Source of the DNA: Amycolatopsis saalfeldensis
GTDB lineage: Bacteria; Actinomycetota; Actinomycetes; Mycobacteriales; Pseudonocardiaceae
Direction: 5' to 3'
Length of the DNA: 64,000 nucleotides
Assembly: GCF_900110575.1 (NCBI RefSeq)
Contig: NZ_FOEF01000022.1
Span: forward strand, 62,001-126,000
Shown here: piece after piece, positions 42,502 through 50,735 of the stretch
Position numbering within the stretch: position 1 is the first letter of the stretch
Layout of the letters: the number at the start of each line of letters is the position of its first letter
Made by a program: the position numbers and the translations under genes
The notes under the pieces: generated by a model
What the model saw: the letters and a program-made list of their open reading frames with translations, nothing else
Databases searched by the model: none
Told to the model about the DNA's origin: nothing

Positions 42502-43341
42502 TCATTTCCCTTTCTTCGGTCCGTAAAGCACTTCGAACGTGCTCCGGAAAACGTGGCCGGCCAGCTCGCCGTCGCCGACCACCGCGGTCAGCTTGGCGAG
42601 TTCGCCGGAGTGGTCGCCCCACGGCTCGTCGGAGGCGAAGAGCACGCGGTCGTGCCCGATCCCGCGCCGGGAGACCTCCTCGGCCAGCCAGCGCGGGGTG
42701 AAGCCGATCGCCCAGGAAAGGTCGGTGTAGACCTGTTTCCCGGCGGCGATCCAGTCGAAGAAGCGGCCTCCGGCGAGTTTGATGTGCCCGCTCATGCCCC
42801 CGCCGAAGTGCACGAGGTGCAGCTTGACGTCGTCGGCATAGGCCTCGACGAGCTTGCCCACCTCGTCGATGTCCGACGCGGCGCCGGGTGAGGTGTGCAC
42901 GTGGACCACGAGGTCGTTTTCCCTTGCGGTGGCGAAGATCCGGTCCAGCTGCGGCTTGCACGCCGGGTCGCTCGCGCGGCCGCCGAGCAGGAAGCTCAGC
43001 TTGAGCGCCCGCACCCCGGGTTCACCGGCGAGCTTCAACGCCGCGTCGGTCAGCGCGGCGTCCTCGGGCCGCGGCGAAACCCACAGCGCGGCGCTGATCC
43101 GGTCGTCCTTGCCGGCCGCTTCGACGCACAACTCGTTGAAGGAGAAGGCGATCGCCGGGTCGGGCACCCCGTAGTTCGGGATCACCAGCGCCCGTTCGGT
43201 GCGCTCGCGGTCCAGGTCGGCCAGCAGCTCGCCGATCGTCGCGCGCGAGCCGATGGCCGGCGCGACCGGCGGGCCGCCGTAGAAGGGATACGCGGGCAGC
43301 ACCCCGAGGTGGCGGTGCGCGTCGGTGATCCAGCCACCCAT
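42502..43341 (-). CDS. Metal-dependent amidohydrolase (TIM-barrel)
   Basis: 279 residues from ATG 43341. Amidohydrolase_2-type barrel: TDAHRHLG (HxH metal site), VHVHTSPG, LVHFGGG and FASDEPWGDHSGEL (last metal Asp). It could cleave or decarboxylate an amide or acid intermediate of the cluster. This gene is not a standard member of the Nit1C cluster as I know it. Its ATG overlaps the flavoprotein stop as TGATG. Confidence 0.85.
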   Translation of the reverse strand: MGGWITDAHRHLGVLPAYPFYGGPPVAPAIGSRATIGELLADLDRERTERALVIPNYGVPDPAIAFSFNELCVEAAGKDDRISAALWVSPRPEDAALTDAALKLAGEPGVRALKLSFLLGGRASDPACKPQLDRIFATARENDLVVHVHTSPGAASDIDEVGKLVEAYADDVKLHLVHFGGGMSGHIKLAGGRFFDWIAAGKQVYTDLSWAIGFTPRWLAEEVSRRGIGHDRVLFASDEPWGDHSGELAKLTAVVGDGELAGHVFRSTFEVLYGPKKGK

Positions 43342-44663
43342 CACGCCACCGTCCTCGGCGCGACCCAGTCCTCGTCGCGGGGATAGGTGGCGACGGGCGT
43401 GCCGGAGATCCAGCGGACGTCGGCCGCGCGCTCCCCCGCGAGGATGCGCCGGGCCAGGTACTCCGCGTCCGCGGCGACGCCGCAGAACCGGCCGGAGCCC
43501 CAAGTGTGCTGCCAAGGGAGGCCGAGGAAGAACAGGCCCGGGCAGCTCGTGACGCCGCGCCGGTGCGTCGGATAGCCCTTGCCGTCGAACACCGGGACGT
43601 CGATCCAGCGGTGGTCACGGCCGTAGCCGGTGCTCCAGACGACGGCGGAGATCCGCGCCGCGTCAAGGGTTCGCGGTCCTTCCGGTGGCGACCAGACCGG
43701 GACGTACCGAGCTTCCTCCGGCGCGTCCAGGCCCTGGGCGGCGATGTACTGGTCGACGGAGTCCTTGATGCCCTCGGACACGGCGTCGGCGGCGTCGAGG
43801 TTGCGGCGCAGGTCGTCGGCGAAGGCCAGCTCGCCCCGGCGGACCTCGGTGAGCCGGCCGTAGAGCTGCATCCCGTCGCGGGCGAAGGCACGCAGGTCGA
43901 GGTCGTGCCCGCCGTCGCGGCCGGTGACGTAATGGTTGGCACGGAAGCGAACCGCGTCCGCGTCGGCGAACTCCTCGATGCCCCGGGCGTAATAGCCCAT
44001 GTCGTCCAGCCACGCCACCACGTCCCGGCCGCGGTACCGGCGCGCGACCCGCGGCGCGGACCCGACCGCGAGGTGCACCCGCCGCCCGGCCAGGTGCAGG
44101 TCCTCCGCGATCTGACAGCCGGACTGCCCGGTGCCGACCACCAGCACCTCGCCCTCGGGCAGCTGCGCCGGGTTGCGGTACGCCGAAGAATGCAGCTGCA
44201 CGACGTCGTCCGGCAGCCGCTCGGCCAGGCGCGGGGTCAGCGGCACCTGGTACGGGCCGGTGGCCAGCACGACGTGGTCGGCGGTCAGCTCGCCCGCCGT
44301 GGTGGTGAGCCGGAAACCGCCGCCCGGCAGCTGCCGCAGCCGGGTCGCCTCGACGCCCTCGGCCAGCGGCACGTCGAACGAGCGCACGTACTCCTGGAGG
44401 TACGCGACGATCTCGTCCCGCACCATGAAGCCCTCGGGATCCTCGCCCCGATAGGGGAAACCGGGCAGCCGGCATTGCCAATTGGGGGTCACCAGGCAGA
44501 AGCTGTCCCAGCGGCGGGCACGCCATTCGTGCCCGGCGCGCTCGCGTTCGAGCACCAGGTGCCCGACCCCGGCTTCGGTCAGGCAGCGGGACATCGAAAG
44601 CCCCGCCTGGCCGCCGCCGACCACGATCACCGGCCGGTGCAGGCCGTCCAGCTGGAAATTCAT
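43341..44663 (-). CDS. Flavin-dependent oxidoreductase, MSMEG_0569 family
   Basis: 440 residues, first gene of the operon. FAD site PVIVVGGGQAGLSMSRCL at the N-terminus, NADPH-type site EVLVVGTGQSGCQIAEDL (about 170-190), and SFCLVTPNWQCRLPGFPY in between. Looks like a group B flavin monooxygenase without the full FMO or Baeyer-Villiger fingerprint. In Nit1C clusters the homologue is the terminal flavoprotein. Start ATG 44663; its ribosome binding site is weak. Confidence 0.9.
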   Translation of the reverse strand: MNFQLDGLHRPVIVVGGGQAGLSMSRCLTEAGVGHLVLERERAGHEWRARRWDSFCLVTPNWQCRLPGFPYRGEDPEGFMVRDEIVAYLQEYVRSFDVPLAEGVEATRLRQLPGGGFRLTTTAGELTADHVVLATGPYQVPLTPRLAERLPDDVVQLHSSAYRNPAQLPEGEVLVVGTGQSGCQIAEDLHLAGRRVHLAVGSAPRVARRYRGRDVVAWLDDMGYYARGIEEFADADAVRFRANHYVTGRDGGHDLDLRAFARDGMQLYGRLTEVRRGELAFADDLRRNLDAADAVSEGIKDSVDQYIAAQGLDAPEEARYVPVWSPPEGPRTLDAARISAVVWSTGYGRDHRWIDVPVFDGKGYPTHRRGVTSCPGLFFLGLPWQHTWGSGRFCGVAADAEYLARRILAGERAADVRWISGTPVATYPRDEDWVAPRTVA

Positions 44664-44708
44664 GGGACCCAGTGCACCGGCGGACGATGTCCGATCCGTT
44701 TCATCCGG

Positions 44709-44743
44709 AACACCGCGGTGTTACCAGACTCGCCCCGGGTAAC
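44709..44743. promoter_or_regulatory. Two overlapping dyads upstream of the Nit1C-like operon
   Basis: AACACCGCGGTGTT (44709-44722) is a perfect 14-bp palindrome. GTTACC (44720-44725) and GGTAAC (44738-44743) form 6-bp inverted arms 12 bases apart. They lie 46-80 bases before the flavoprotein start, a promoter position. A GTTAC half is reminiscent of GlnR boxes, but the required second element GAAAC is absent, so the regulator is unknown. Confidence 0.45.
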
Positions 44744-44788
44744 GCTTGGCCACACCCGGCGTTAACACCAGTTCCGTTGCCAGGCGCC

Positions 44789-44823
44789 AAAAAGGGCCCC
44801 TCCGCGGCGGCGGAGGGGCCCTT
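44789..44823 (-). terminator. Intrinsic terminator of the P450-ferredoxin operon
   Basis: 13-bp perfect stem AAGGGCCCCTCCG / CGGAGGGGCCCTT around a 6-base loop, followed on the minus strand by five T, a rare fully classical terminator in this GC-rich DNA. It lies 12 bases after the ferredoxin stop. Confidence 0.9.
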
Positions 44824-44835
44824 CGAGGGGGTTGC

Positions 44836-45051
44836 CTACGGGCGGGGGCCGACGACCTCCTTGCCCGCGGTGACCGTGATCGCCATCGCCGGGCAGGAGT
44901 CCGCGGCGTCGAGCACCGTCTCGTCCGGCTCGACGGTTTCGGCGCGGGTGCGCGCGGTCGCGCCCTCCAGCTCGAAGATCTCGGGCATCAGCGACGCGCA
45001 CATCCCGGAACCGATGCAGGTGTGTTCGTCGACCTCCACGTGCCAAGCCAT
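44836..45051 (-). CDS. 3Fe-4S ferredoxin
   Basis: 71 residues from ATG 45051. Cluster Cys12, Cys18 and Cys53 (CIGSGMC ... SCP), the C-x5-C ... C-P pattern of the small actinobacterial ferredoxins that feed P450s; the fourth Cys of a 4Fe-4S cluster is missing. It starts 4 bases after the P450 stop, so it is the electron donor of that P450. Confidence 0.93.
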   Translation of the reverse strand: MAWHVEVDEHTCIGSGMCASLMPEIFELEGATARTRAETVEPDETVLDAADSCPAMAITVTAGKEVVGPRP

Positions 45052-45055
45052 CGTG

Positions 45056-46246
45056 TCACCATCCGATCGGCATCGACCGCGCTCCGCGGACGAGCATCTG
45101 GGTTTTCCACACGATATCGCCTGCCACGCGCAGGCCCGGCATTTCGCGGGTGAGCGCCTTGAGCGCCTCCTGGAGTTCCAGCCGGGCGAGCGGCGCGCCG
45201 AGGCAGTGGTGCACGCCGTGGCCGAAGCCGAGGTGGCGGTTGTCCTCGCGGGCGAGCACCAGCCCCTCGGCGTCGGTGAACTGGAGCCGGTCGCGGTTCG
45301 CCGCGCCCATCGCGACGAGCACCGGCTCGCCCGCCCGCACCAGGACGTCGCCGACCTGGACGTCCTCGGTGGCGTACCGGGCGAACCCGGCGCCGGCGCC
45401 GAGCGGCACGAACCGCAGCAGCTCCTCGACGGCCGACGGGATCAGCTCCGGCTCGGCGCACAGCCGCGCCCACTGCCCGGGCTCGTCCAGCAGCGCGTAC
45501 ACGAAGTTCGGGATCTGGCTCGCGGTGGTCTCGTGCCCGGCCACCAGGATGCCGACGCACATGTCCACCAGCTCCAGCTCGCTGAGCCGGTCCTTCTCGT
45601 CGCGCGCCGAGATGAGCGCGGACATCAGGTCGTCCTGCGGCTCGGCGCGGTGCTCCGCGATCAGCCCGGCCATGTACGCGCGCAGCTCCTCGCGGTTGCG
45701 CTCGGCTTCCTCCGCCGTGAGCCCGCTGGTGGTCAGCGCCGCGTCGCTCCACACGCGGAAGCGCGGCCGGTCGGCGGCCGGGACGCCGAGCAGCTCGCAG
45801 ATCACGGCGACCGGGATCGGCAGCGCGTAGAGGTCGACCAGGTCGGCCGGCTGCCCGGCGGCCTTCATGTCCTCGACCAGGCCCTGGGCCAGCTCGGCCA
45901 CCCGCGGGCGCAGCAGCTCGACGCGGCGCATGGTGAACGCCTTCGCCACCAGCGTGCGCAGCCGGGTGTGGTCCGGCGGGTCCATCATCAGGATGCCGCC
46001 GGTGCGCCGGTGCGCGGCCATCCGCGGCTCGTCCTTGTGCTCGGCCATCGCGCGGGAGAACCGGCGGTCGCCCAGCACCAGGCGGGCGTCGGCGTACCTC
46101 GTGGCCAGCCAGGAGTCCTCGCCGTGCGGCATGCGGACCCGGACCATGCCGTCGGCTTCGCGGGCGGCCGCGTAGGCCTCGTTGAGGGCCAGGCCCTCTT
46201 CCTCGTTGAACGGGTAGGCGAGCGGTTCGGTGGATGTGGTGGTCAT
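45056..46246 (-). CDS. Cytochrome P450
   Basis: 396 residues from ATG 46246 (GGGAG 8 bases upstream). I-helix oxygen-activation motif AGHETT (236-241), ExxR at Glu275-Arg278, heme Cys348 in FGHGVHHCLGAPLARLE. CYP105/107-like bacterial class, soluble. The substrate is unknown; no biosynthetic cluster is adjacent, and the divergent TetR suggests induction by a small molecule. Confidence 0.95.
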   Translation of the reverse strand: MTTTSTEPLAYPFNEEEGLALNEAYAAAREADGMVRVRMPHGEDSWLATRYADARLVLGDRRFSRAMAEHKDEPRMAAHRRTGGILMMDPPDHTRLRTLVAKAFTMRRVELLRPRVAELAQGLVEDMKAAGQPADLVDLYALPIPVAVICELLGVPAADRPRFRVWSDAALTTSGLTAEEAERNREELRAYMAGLIAEHRAEPQDDLMSALISARDEKDRLSELELVDMCVGILVAGHETTASQIPNFVYALLDEPGQWARLCAEPELIPSAVEELLRFVPLGAGAGFARYATEDVQVGDVLVRAGEPVLVAMGAANRDRLQFTDAEGLVLAREDNRHLGFGHGVHHCLGAPLARLELQEALKALTREMPGLRVAGDIVWKTQMLVRGARSMPIGW

Positions 46247-46279
46247 GCGGAGAACTCCCGATCTGCTGGAAAGTCCGGT

Positions 46280-46299
46280 TTGTAAGCGCCTGCTTACAA
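46280..46299. promoter_or_regulatory. TetR operator between P450 and TetR genes
   Basis: TTGTAAGCGCCTGCTTACAA, perfect 8-bp arms with a 4-base centre, 33 bases before the P450 ATG and 78 bases before the TetR ATG. The strongest operator candidate of the window. Confidence 0.8.
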
Positions 46300-46376
46300 C
46301 GCTACCGATGGTGACGCAGCGCGTCAATGCGCACACCGTCCGCACGCCGGTTAACCTCGTCGCGGACGGAGGCGGT

Positions 46377-46949
46377 ATGACCGGAGAACAGCAGGCCCGC
46401 AAGCGGGACGCCGCGGCGACGAAGGCCGCCCTGCTGGACGCGGCCGAGGAGCTGTTCGCCGAGCGCGGCTTCGATCGCACGACCGTGCGGGACATCGCGG
46501 CGCAGGCGGGGGTGAACCAGGCACTGCTGTTCCGCTACTTCGGCTCCAAGGAGTCCTTGTTCGGCGTCGTGATGGCCCGGGGCGGGCTGGCCAAACTGGA
46601 GACGACACCGCCGGAGCAGCTCTTCGAAACGACGTTGCGGACGTTGCTCGAACCGCCCCGCGACGGCAGCCCCCGCCGTTCCCTGGAGACCTACCTGCGC
46701 TCGACCGGCAGCAGCGGCGCCGCCACCACGATGCGCGAACACGTCGGCGAGGAGTACGCCCGGGTCCTGACCACCCTCACCGACCAGCCGGACGCGGAAC
46801 TGCGCGCGGACCTCGTCCTGGCCTGGCTGCTGGGCATCGGCCTGGTCCGCTCGGTGACCGGCAAGGAGCCGCTGGCCGGCGCCGACCCCGACGACATCGT
46901 CCGGCTGATCCGGCCGGCCGTGCGGACCCTGCTGGAGCGCAACGGATAA
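46377..46949 (+). CDS. TetR-family regulator of the P450 operon
   Basis: 190 residues from ATG 46377 (GGAGG 5 bases upstream). HTH: ALLDAAEELFAERGFDRTTV, then RDIAAQAGVNQALLFRYFGSKE, here split to its recognition helix VNQALLFRYF. C-terminal domain of TetR_C type. Divergent from the P450 gene, with the 20-bp palindrome between. Confidence 0.92.
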   Translation: MTGEQQARKRDAAATKAALLDAAEELFAERGFDRTTVRDIAAQAGVNQALLFRYFGSKESLFGVVMARGGLAKLETTPPEQLFETTLRTLLEPPRDGSPRRSLETYLRSTGSSGAATTMREHVGEEYARVLTTLTDQPDAELRADLVLAWLLGIGLVRSVTGKEPLAGADPDDIVRLIRPAVRTLLERNG

Positions 46950-46989
46950 TCCGTTGGCGGACGACCACCGCGGCCCTAACGTCCCGGGC

Positions 46990-47922
46990 ATGACGCCGTT
47001 CCCGCCCGCCGCCACCGAGGCCGAGTTCGCCCGGCTGACCCGTGCCGGGCTGCTCCCCCCGGTCCGGACGCTGCTGGGTTCCCTCGGCGTCCGCGGTGAG
47101 CCGGAACCGTTCGCCGACGGTTCGCTGCCGGTGTACGCCGTGGGTGCGGACCTGGTGCTGAAGCTGTTCCCGCCCGTGCACCTCGGCGAGCTGCCCACCG
47201 AGCGCACGATGCTCGAGGCCCTGCACGGACGCCTGCCCATCCCGACCCCGCGCGTCGTCCAGGCGGGCGAGCACGAGGGCTGGGGCTACGTGCTGATGGA
47301 CCGGCTCCCCGGCGTCACGCTCAAGGAGGCCTGGCCACAGCTGTCCACGGAGGACAAAGCCGCGCTCGCCCCGCGGCTCGGCGAGGCGCTGGCCGCGCTA
47401 CACGGCCTGGACGACCCCGCTTTGACGGTCCTCGGCCCAGCGAACTGGAGCGCTTTCCTTACCGGCCAACGCGATCGGGCGCTCGACCACCATCGCGCCA
47501 CAAATCTGGACGAACACTGGCTGGCGCAGATCCCGGCGTTCCTCGACGCGGTGGACCTCGGCGAGCCCGCGACCGTCCCGCTGCACACCGAGTTCATGCG
47601 CGACCACCTGATGGTCACCCCCGGCAGCGGGGAGCCCACCGGCCTGTTCGACTTCGAACCCGCCATGCGTGGCGCCGCCGAATACGAGTTCGTGGCCGTC
47701 GGCCTGTTCGTCTCCGGCGGCGACGCGGCCTTCCTGCACCGGCTGCTCCTGGCGTACGGCTACCACCCGGCCGACCTCGGCGAGGAGTTCGCCCGCCGGT
47801 GCCTGGCGTACGCGCTGCTACACGTGTACAGCGACTTCCGCTGGTACCTCGACGCCCTGCCCGCCCCACCCGAGCCGACGCTGGACGCGCTCGCCACCGC
47901 CTGGTGGGGCACTGCCGGCTAG
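46990..47922 (+). CDS. APH-fold phosphotransferase
   Basis: 310 residues. Aminoglycoside phosphotransferase/choline-kinase fold: LPVYAVGADLVLKLF (Lys of the ATP site), VLMDRLPGVTL, and later LHTEFMRDHLMV and GLFDFEPAMRG (DFE, like the metal-binding DFG region). The catalytic loop HxDxxxxN is changed to HTEFMRDH, with Glu for the catalytic Asp. I take ATG 46990 as start; a TTG at 46954 is in frame. Substrate not clear; likely not an aminoglycoside resistance enzyme. Its last 4 bases overlap the convergent dehydrogenase gene. Confidence 0.82.
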   Translation: MTPFPPAATEAEFARLTRAGLLPPVRTLLGSLGVRGEPEPFADGSLPVYAVGADLVLKLFPPVHLGELPTERTMLEALHGRLPIPTPRVVQAGEHEGWGYVLMDRLPGVTLKEAWPQLSTEDKAALAPRLGEALAALHGLDDPALTVLGPANWSAFLTGQRDRALDHHRATNLDEHWLAQIPAFLDAVDLGEPATVPLHTEFMRDHLMVTPGSGEPTGLFDFEPAMRGAAEYEFVAVGLFVSGGDAAFLHRLLLAYGYHPADLGEEFARRCLAYALLHVYSDFRWYLDALPAPPEPTLDALATAWWGTAG

Positions 47923-50726
47923 CGGTGCAGCCCGCGCCGCAACAGCTCGGCCAGGTGCACGGCGCGCCGGCCCGACTCCTGCTCGATCTGCGTACGGCAG
48001 CTGAACCCGTCCGACAGCACCACAGTGGAGTCCGGCGCCGCCCGCAGCGCGGGCAGCATCCGGTCCTCGGCAACGGCCTTCGAAACGTCGTAATGCCCGC
48101 GCTCGAAGCCGAAGTTGCCCGCCAGCCCGCAGCAGCCGGCGTCCAGCGTCGTGTTGCGGACGCCCGCGGCGGCCATCGCGGCCTCGTCGGCGGCGAAGCC
48201 GAGCACGGCGTGCTGGTGGCAGTGCACCTGCGTAACCGTCTCGACGTCCAGCGACGCTTCGAGCGGCTTCGGCGCGTCGGCAAGCAGTTCGGCGAACGTC
48301 CGGGTGCGGGAGGCCAGCAGTTCCGCCGTCGCGTCGCCCGGCAGCAGCGCGGCCAGGTCGCCGCGGAACAGCGCGGTGCAGCTGGGTTCCAGGCCGGCGA
48401 CCTCGTACCCGGCTTCGAGGTACGGCCGCAGCACCTCGAGCGTCCGCCGCAGCACCCGCTTGGCCGTGTCCAGCTGGCCGGTGGAGACCCAAGTCAGTCC
48501 ACAACAGACACCGCGGTCCGGCAGCACCACGTCGTAGCCCGCGGCGGTGAGCACCTCCGTGGCGGCGTCGAGCACGGCCGGGGTCAGGTAGTTGTTGAAC
48601 GAATCCGGCCACAGCACCACCGGCCGCGGGCCACTGGCCCACCGTCGCAAGTCCTTGCGCGCCTTGGTGAACGGCACCGTCGCGAATTCCGGCAGCGCCC
48701 GTTCCGCCGCGATCCCGCCGGCCCGCTTCAACGCGGCGGCCGCCCAGCGTCGACGCGAGAAGAAGTTCGCCACCCGCGGCGCGAGCGCGGCCCCGCGCAG
48801 CCACAGCGGCAGCCAGCCCATCGAATAGTGCGAAGCCGGGCGGACGCGGCCGCGGTAGTGCTGGTGCAGGAACTCCGCCTTGTAGGTGGCCATGTCGACG
48901 TCCACCGGGCAGTCCGAAAGGCAGCCCTTGCAGGACAGGCACAAGTCCAGCGCCTCCGCCACTTCTTCGGAACGCCAGCCGTCCTTGATCACCTCGCCGT
49001 TGACCATCTCGGCGAGCAGGTGCGCTCGCCCGCGGGTGGAGTGCTGCTCCTCGCGGGTGGCCCGGTAGCTCGGGCACATCACGCCGCCGCCGCTGGTGTT
49101 GCGGCACTTCCCGACGCCGACGCAGCGGCGCATCGCCTGCCCGAATCTGCCCTGGTCCTCGGGGTAGCCGAGCACCGTCACGTCTTCGAGCGCGAGCGGC
49201 GCGCGCCGCACCCGCAGGTCGGCGTCCACCGGCCGCGGGTCGACCAGGATGCCCGGGTTCATCCGGCCGTCCGGATCGAAGATCGCCTTGAACCGGCCGA
49301 ACAGCGCCATCATCTCCGGGCTGTACATCCGCGACAGCAACTCGGAACGGGCCTGCCCGTCGCCGTGCTCGCCGGAAAGCGAGCCGCCGTGCGCCGCGAC
49401 GAGGTCGGCGGCCTCCTCGACGAACCCGCGGAAGTCCGTGATGCCGGGCGGTGAAAGCAGGTCGAAGTCGAGGCGCAGGTGCAGGCAGCCCTCGCCGTAG
49501 TGGCCGTAGACCACGCTCTGGCGGCCGTAACGCGCCATGAGTTCCTTGAAACCACGCAGGTACGAGCCCAGCCGCTCGGGTGGCACCGCCGCGTCTTCCC
49601 AGCCGGGCCAGGCCTCCGAGCCGTCCGCGAGGCGGGTCGCCAGTCCCGCGCCCTCCTCGCGGATGCGCCAGAGCCGGCGTTGCGCCGCCGGGTCGTCGAG
49701 CACCACCGAGCCGGTCACCACCGAGTCCAGTGAAGCCGCCAGCTCACGCGCCCGCGCGGCGGCCTCGGCCGGGGACTCCCCCGCCAGCTCGACGAACAGC
49801 CACGCGCCGCCCGGCGGCAGGCCGTCCGCGCGGCCCGGCTCCAACAACGCGACGAGCTGGGCGTCCACTCCCTCGACGGTCAGCGGCGACCACGGCAGGA
49901 TCTCCGGCACCGCGTCGGCCGCCGCGATGTCCGAGGCGAAACCGAGCACGGCGAGTACCCGATGCCGCGGCAGCTCGGCGAGCGCGACGGTCGCCTCCAG
50001 CACCGTCACGCAGGTGCCCTCGCTGCCGACCAGTGCCTTGGCGACGTCGAAACCGTTCTCCGGCAACAGGTGTTCCAGGCCGTAGCCGGACACTCGGCGC
50101 GGCCAGGTCGACAGTTCCTTGCGCAGCAACGCGAGGTTGTCGCGCACCAGCGCGCGCAGTTCGGTGAACACCCGGCCCTCGCTGCCCGGGCGCGCCGCTC
50201 TTTCGTCCACTTCGGACGGTGTCGTGGGACCCACCGTGAGCCGCGTGCCGTCGTAGAGCAGCACGTCCAGCTCACGCACCACGTCGACGGTGCGGCCCCA
50301 GGCCACGGAGTGCGAGCCGCAGGCGTTGTTCCCGATCATGCCGCCGAGCGTGCAGCGACTGTGGGTGGACGGGTCGGGCCCGAACCGCAGGCCGTGCGGC
50401 GCGGCGAGCGCCTGCAGGTCGTCGAGCACCGTGCCGGGCGCGACCCGGGCGAGCCGGGCGGCGGGATCGAGCCAGCGGACACCGTGCACGTGCCGGGAGG
50501 TGTCCACCACGATGCCCGGCCCGCACGAATTGCCCGCGACGCTCGTGCCGCCGCCGCGCGCCACCACCGGCGCGCCCCGCTCACGCGCCGCCGCGACGGC
50601 GGCGATCACGTCGTCCACCGTCTCCGGCAGCACCACGCCGAGCGGCACGTGGCGGTAGTTGGACGCGTCGGTGGTGTACAGCGCGAGCGTGGCGGTGTCG
50701 GTGAGGATCTCCACACCCCCATTCAA
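47919..50726 (-). CDS. FAD-linked oxidase / Fe-S domain fusion (D-lactate or glycolate dehydrogenase type)
   Basis: 935 residues. N-terminal FAD_binding_4 domain (VARGGGTSVAGNSCGPG, GMIGNNACGSHS), FAD-linked oxidase C-domain (about 240-520, HYGEGCLHLRL, SGEHGDGQARSE), then a Fe-S domain with CVGVGKCRNTSGGGVMCPSYRATREEQHSTRGRA and LCLSCKGCLSDCPVDVDMA (two 4Fe-4S clusters; strings quoted in part), and a C-terminal CCG domain pair (GVCCGLTW, GLEPSCTALF, DAGCCGLAGNFGFE). A GlcD-GlpC-like fusion acting at the membrane, passing electrons to quinone. Confidence 0.93.
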   Translation of the reverse strand: MNGGVEILTDTATLALYTTDASNYRHVPLGVVLPETVDDVIAAVAAARERGAPVVARGGGTSVAGNSCGPGIVVDTSRHVHGVRWLDPAARLARVAPGTVLDDLQALAAPHGLRFGPDPSTHSRCTLGGMIGNNACGSHSVAWGRTVDVVRELDVLLYDGTRLTVGPTTPSEVDERAARPGSEGRVFTELRALVRDNLALLRKELSTWPRRVSGYGLEHLLPENGFDVAKALVGSEGTCVTVLEATVALAELPRHRVLAVLGFASDIAAADAVPEILPWSPLTVEGVDAQLVALLEPGRADGLPPGGAWLFVELAGESPAEAAARARELAASLDSVVTGSVVLDDPAAQRRLWRIREEGAGLATRLADGSEAWPGWEDAAVPPERLGSYLRGFKELMARYGRQSVVYGHYGEGCLHLRLDFDLLSPPGITDFRGFVEEAADLVAAHGGSLSGEHGDGQARSELLSRMYSPEMMALFGRFKAIFDPDGRMNPGILVDPRPVDADLRVRRAPLALEDVTVLGYPEDQGRFGQAMRRCVGVGKCRNTSGGGVMCPSYRATREEQHSTRGRAHLLAEMVNGEVIKDGWRSEEVAEALDLCLSCKGCLSDCPVDVDMATYKAEFLHQHYRGRVRPASHYSMGWLPLWLRGAALAPRVANFFSRRRWAAAALKRAGGIAAERALPEFATVPFTKARKDLRRWASGPRPVVLWPDSFNNYLTPAVLDAATEVLTAAGYDVVLPDRGVCCGLTWVSTGQLDTAKRVLRRTLEVLRPYLEAGYEVAGLEPSCTALFRGDLAALLPGDATAELLASRTRTFAELLADAPKPLEASLDVETVTQVHCHQHAVLGFAADEAAMAAAGVRNTTLDAGCCGLAGNFGFERGHYDVSKAVAEDRMLPALRAAPDSTVVLSDGFSCRTQIEQESGRRAVHLAELLRRGLHR

Positions 50727-50735
50727 GACACTCCG

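Noticed and set aside
44720..44743. GTTACC-N12-GGTAAC as a certain GlnR site
   Set aside because: The GTTAC half fits, but the partner GAAAC at six-base spacing is missing, so I report it only as an unassigned dyad.
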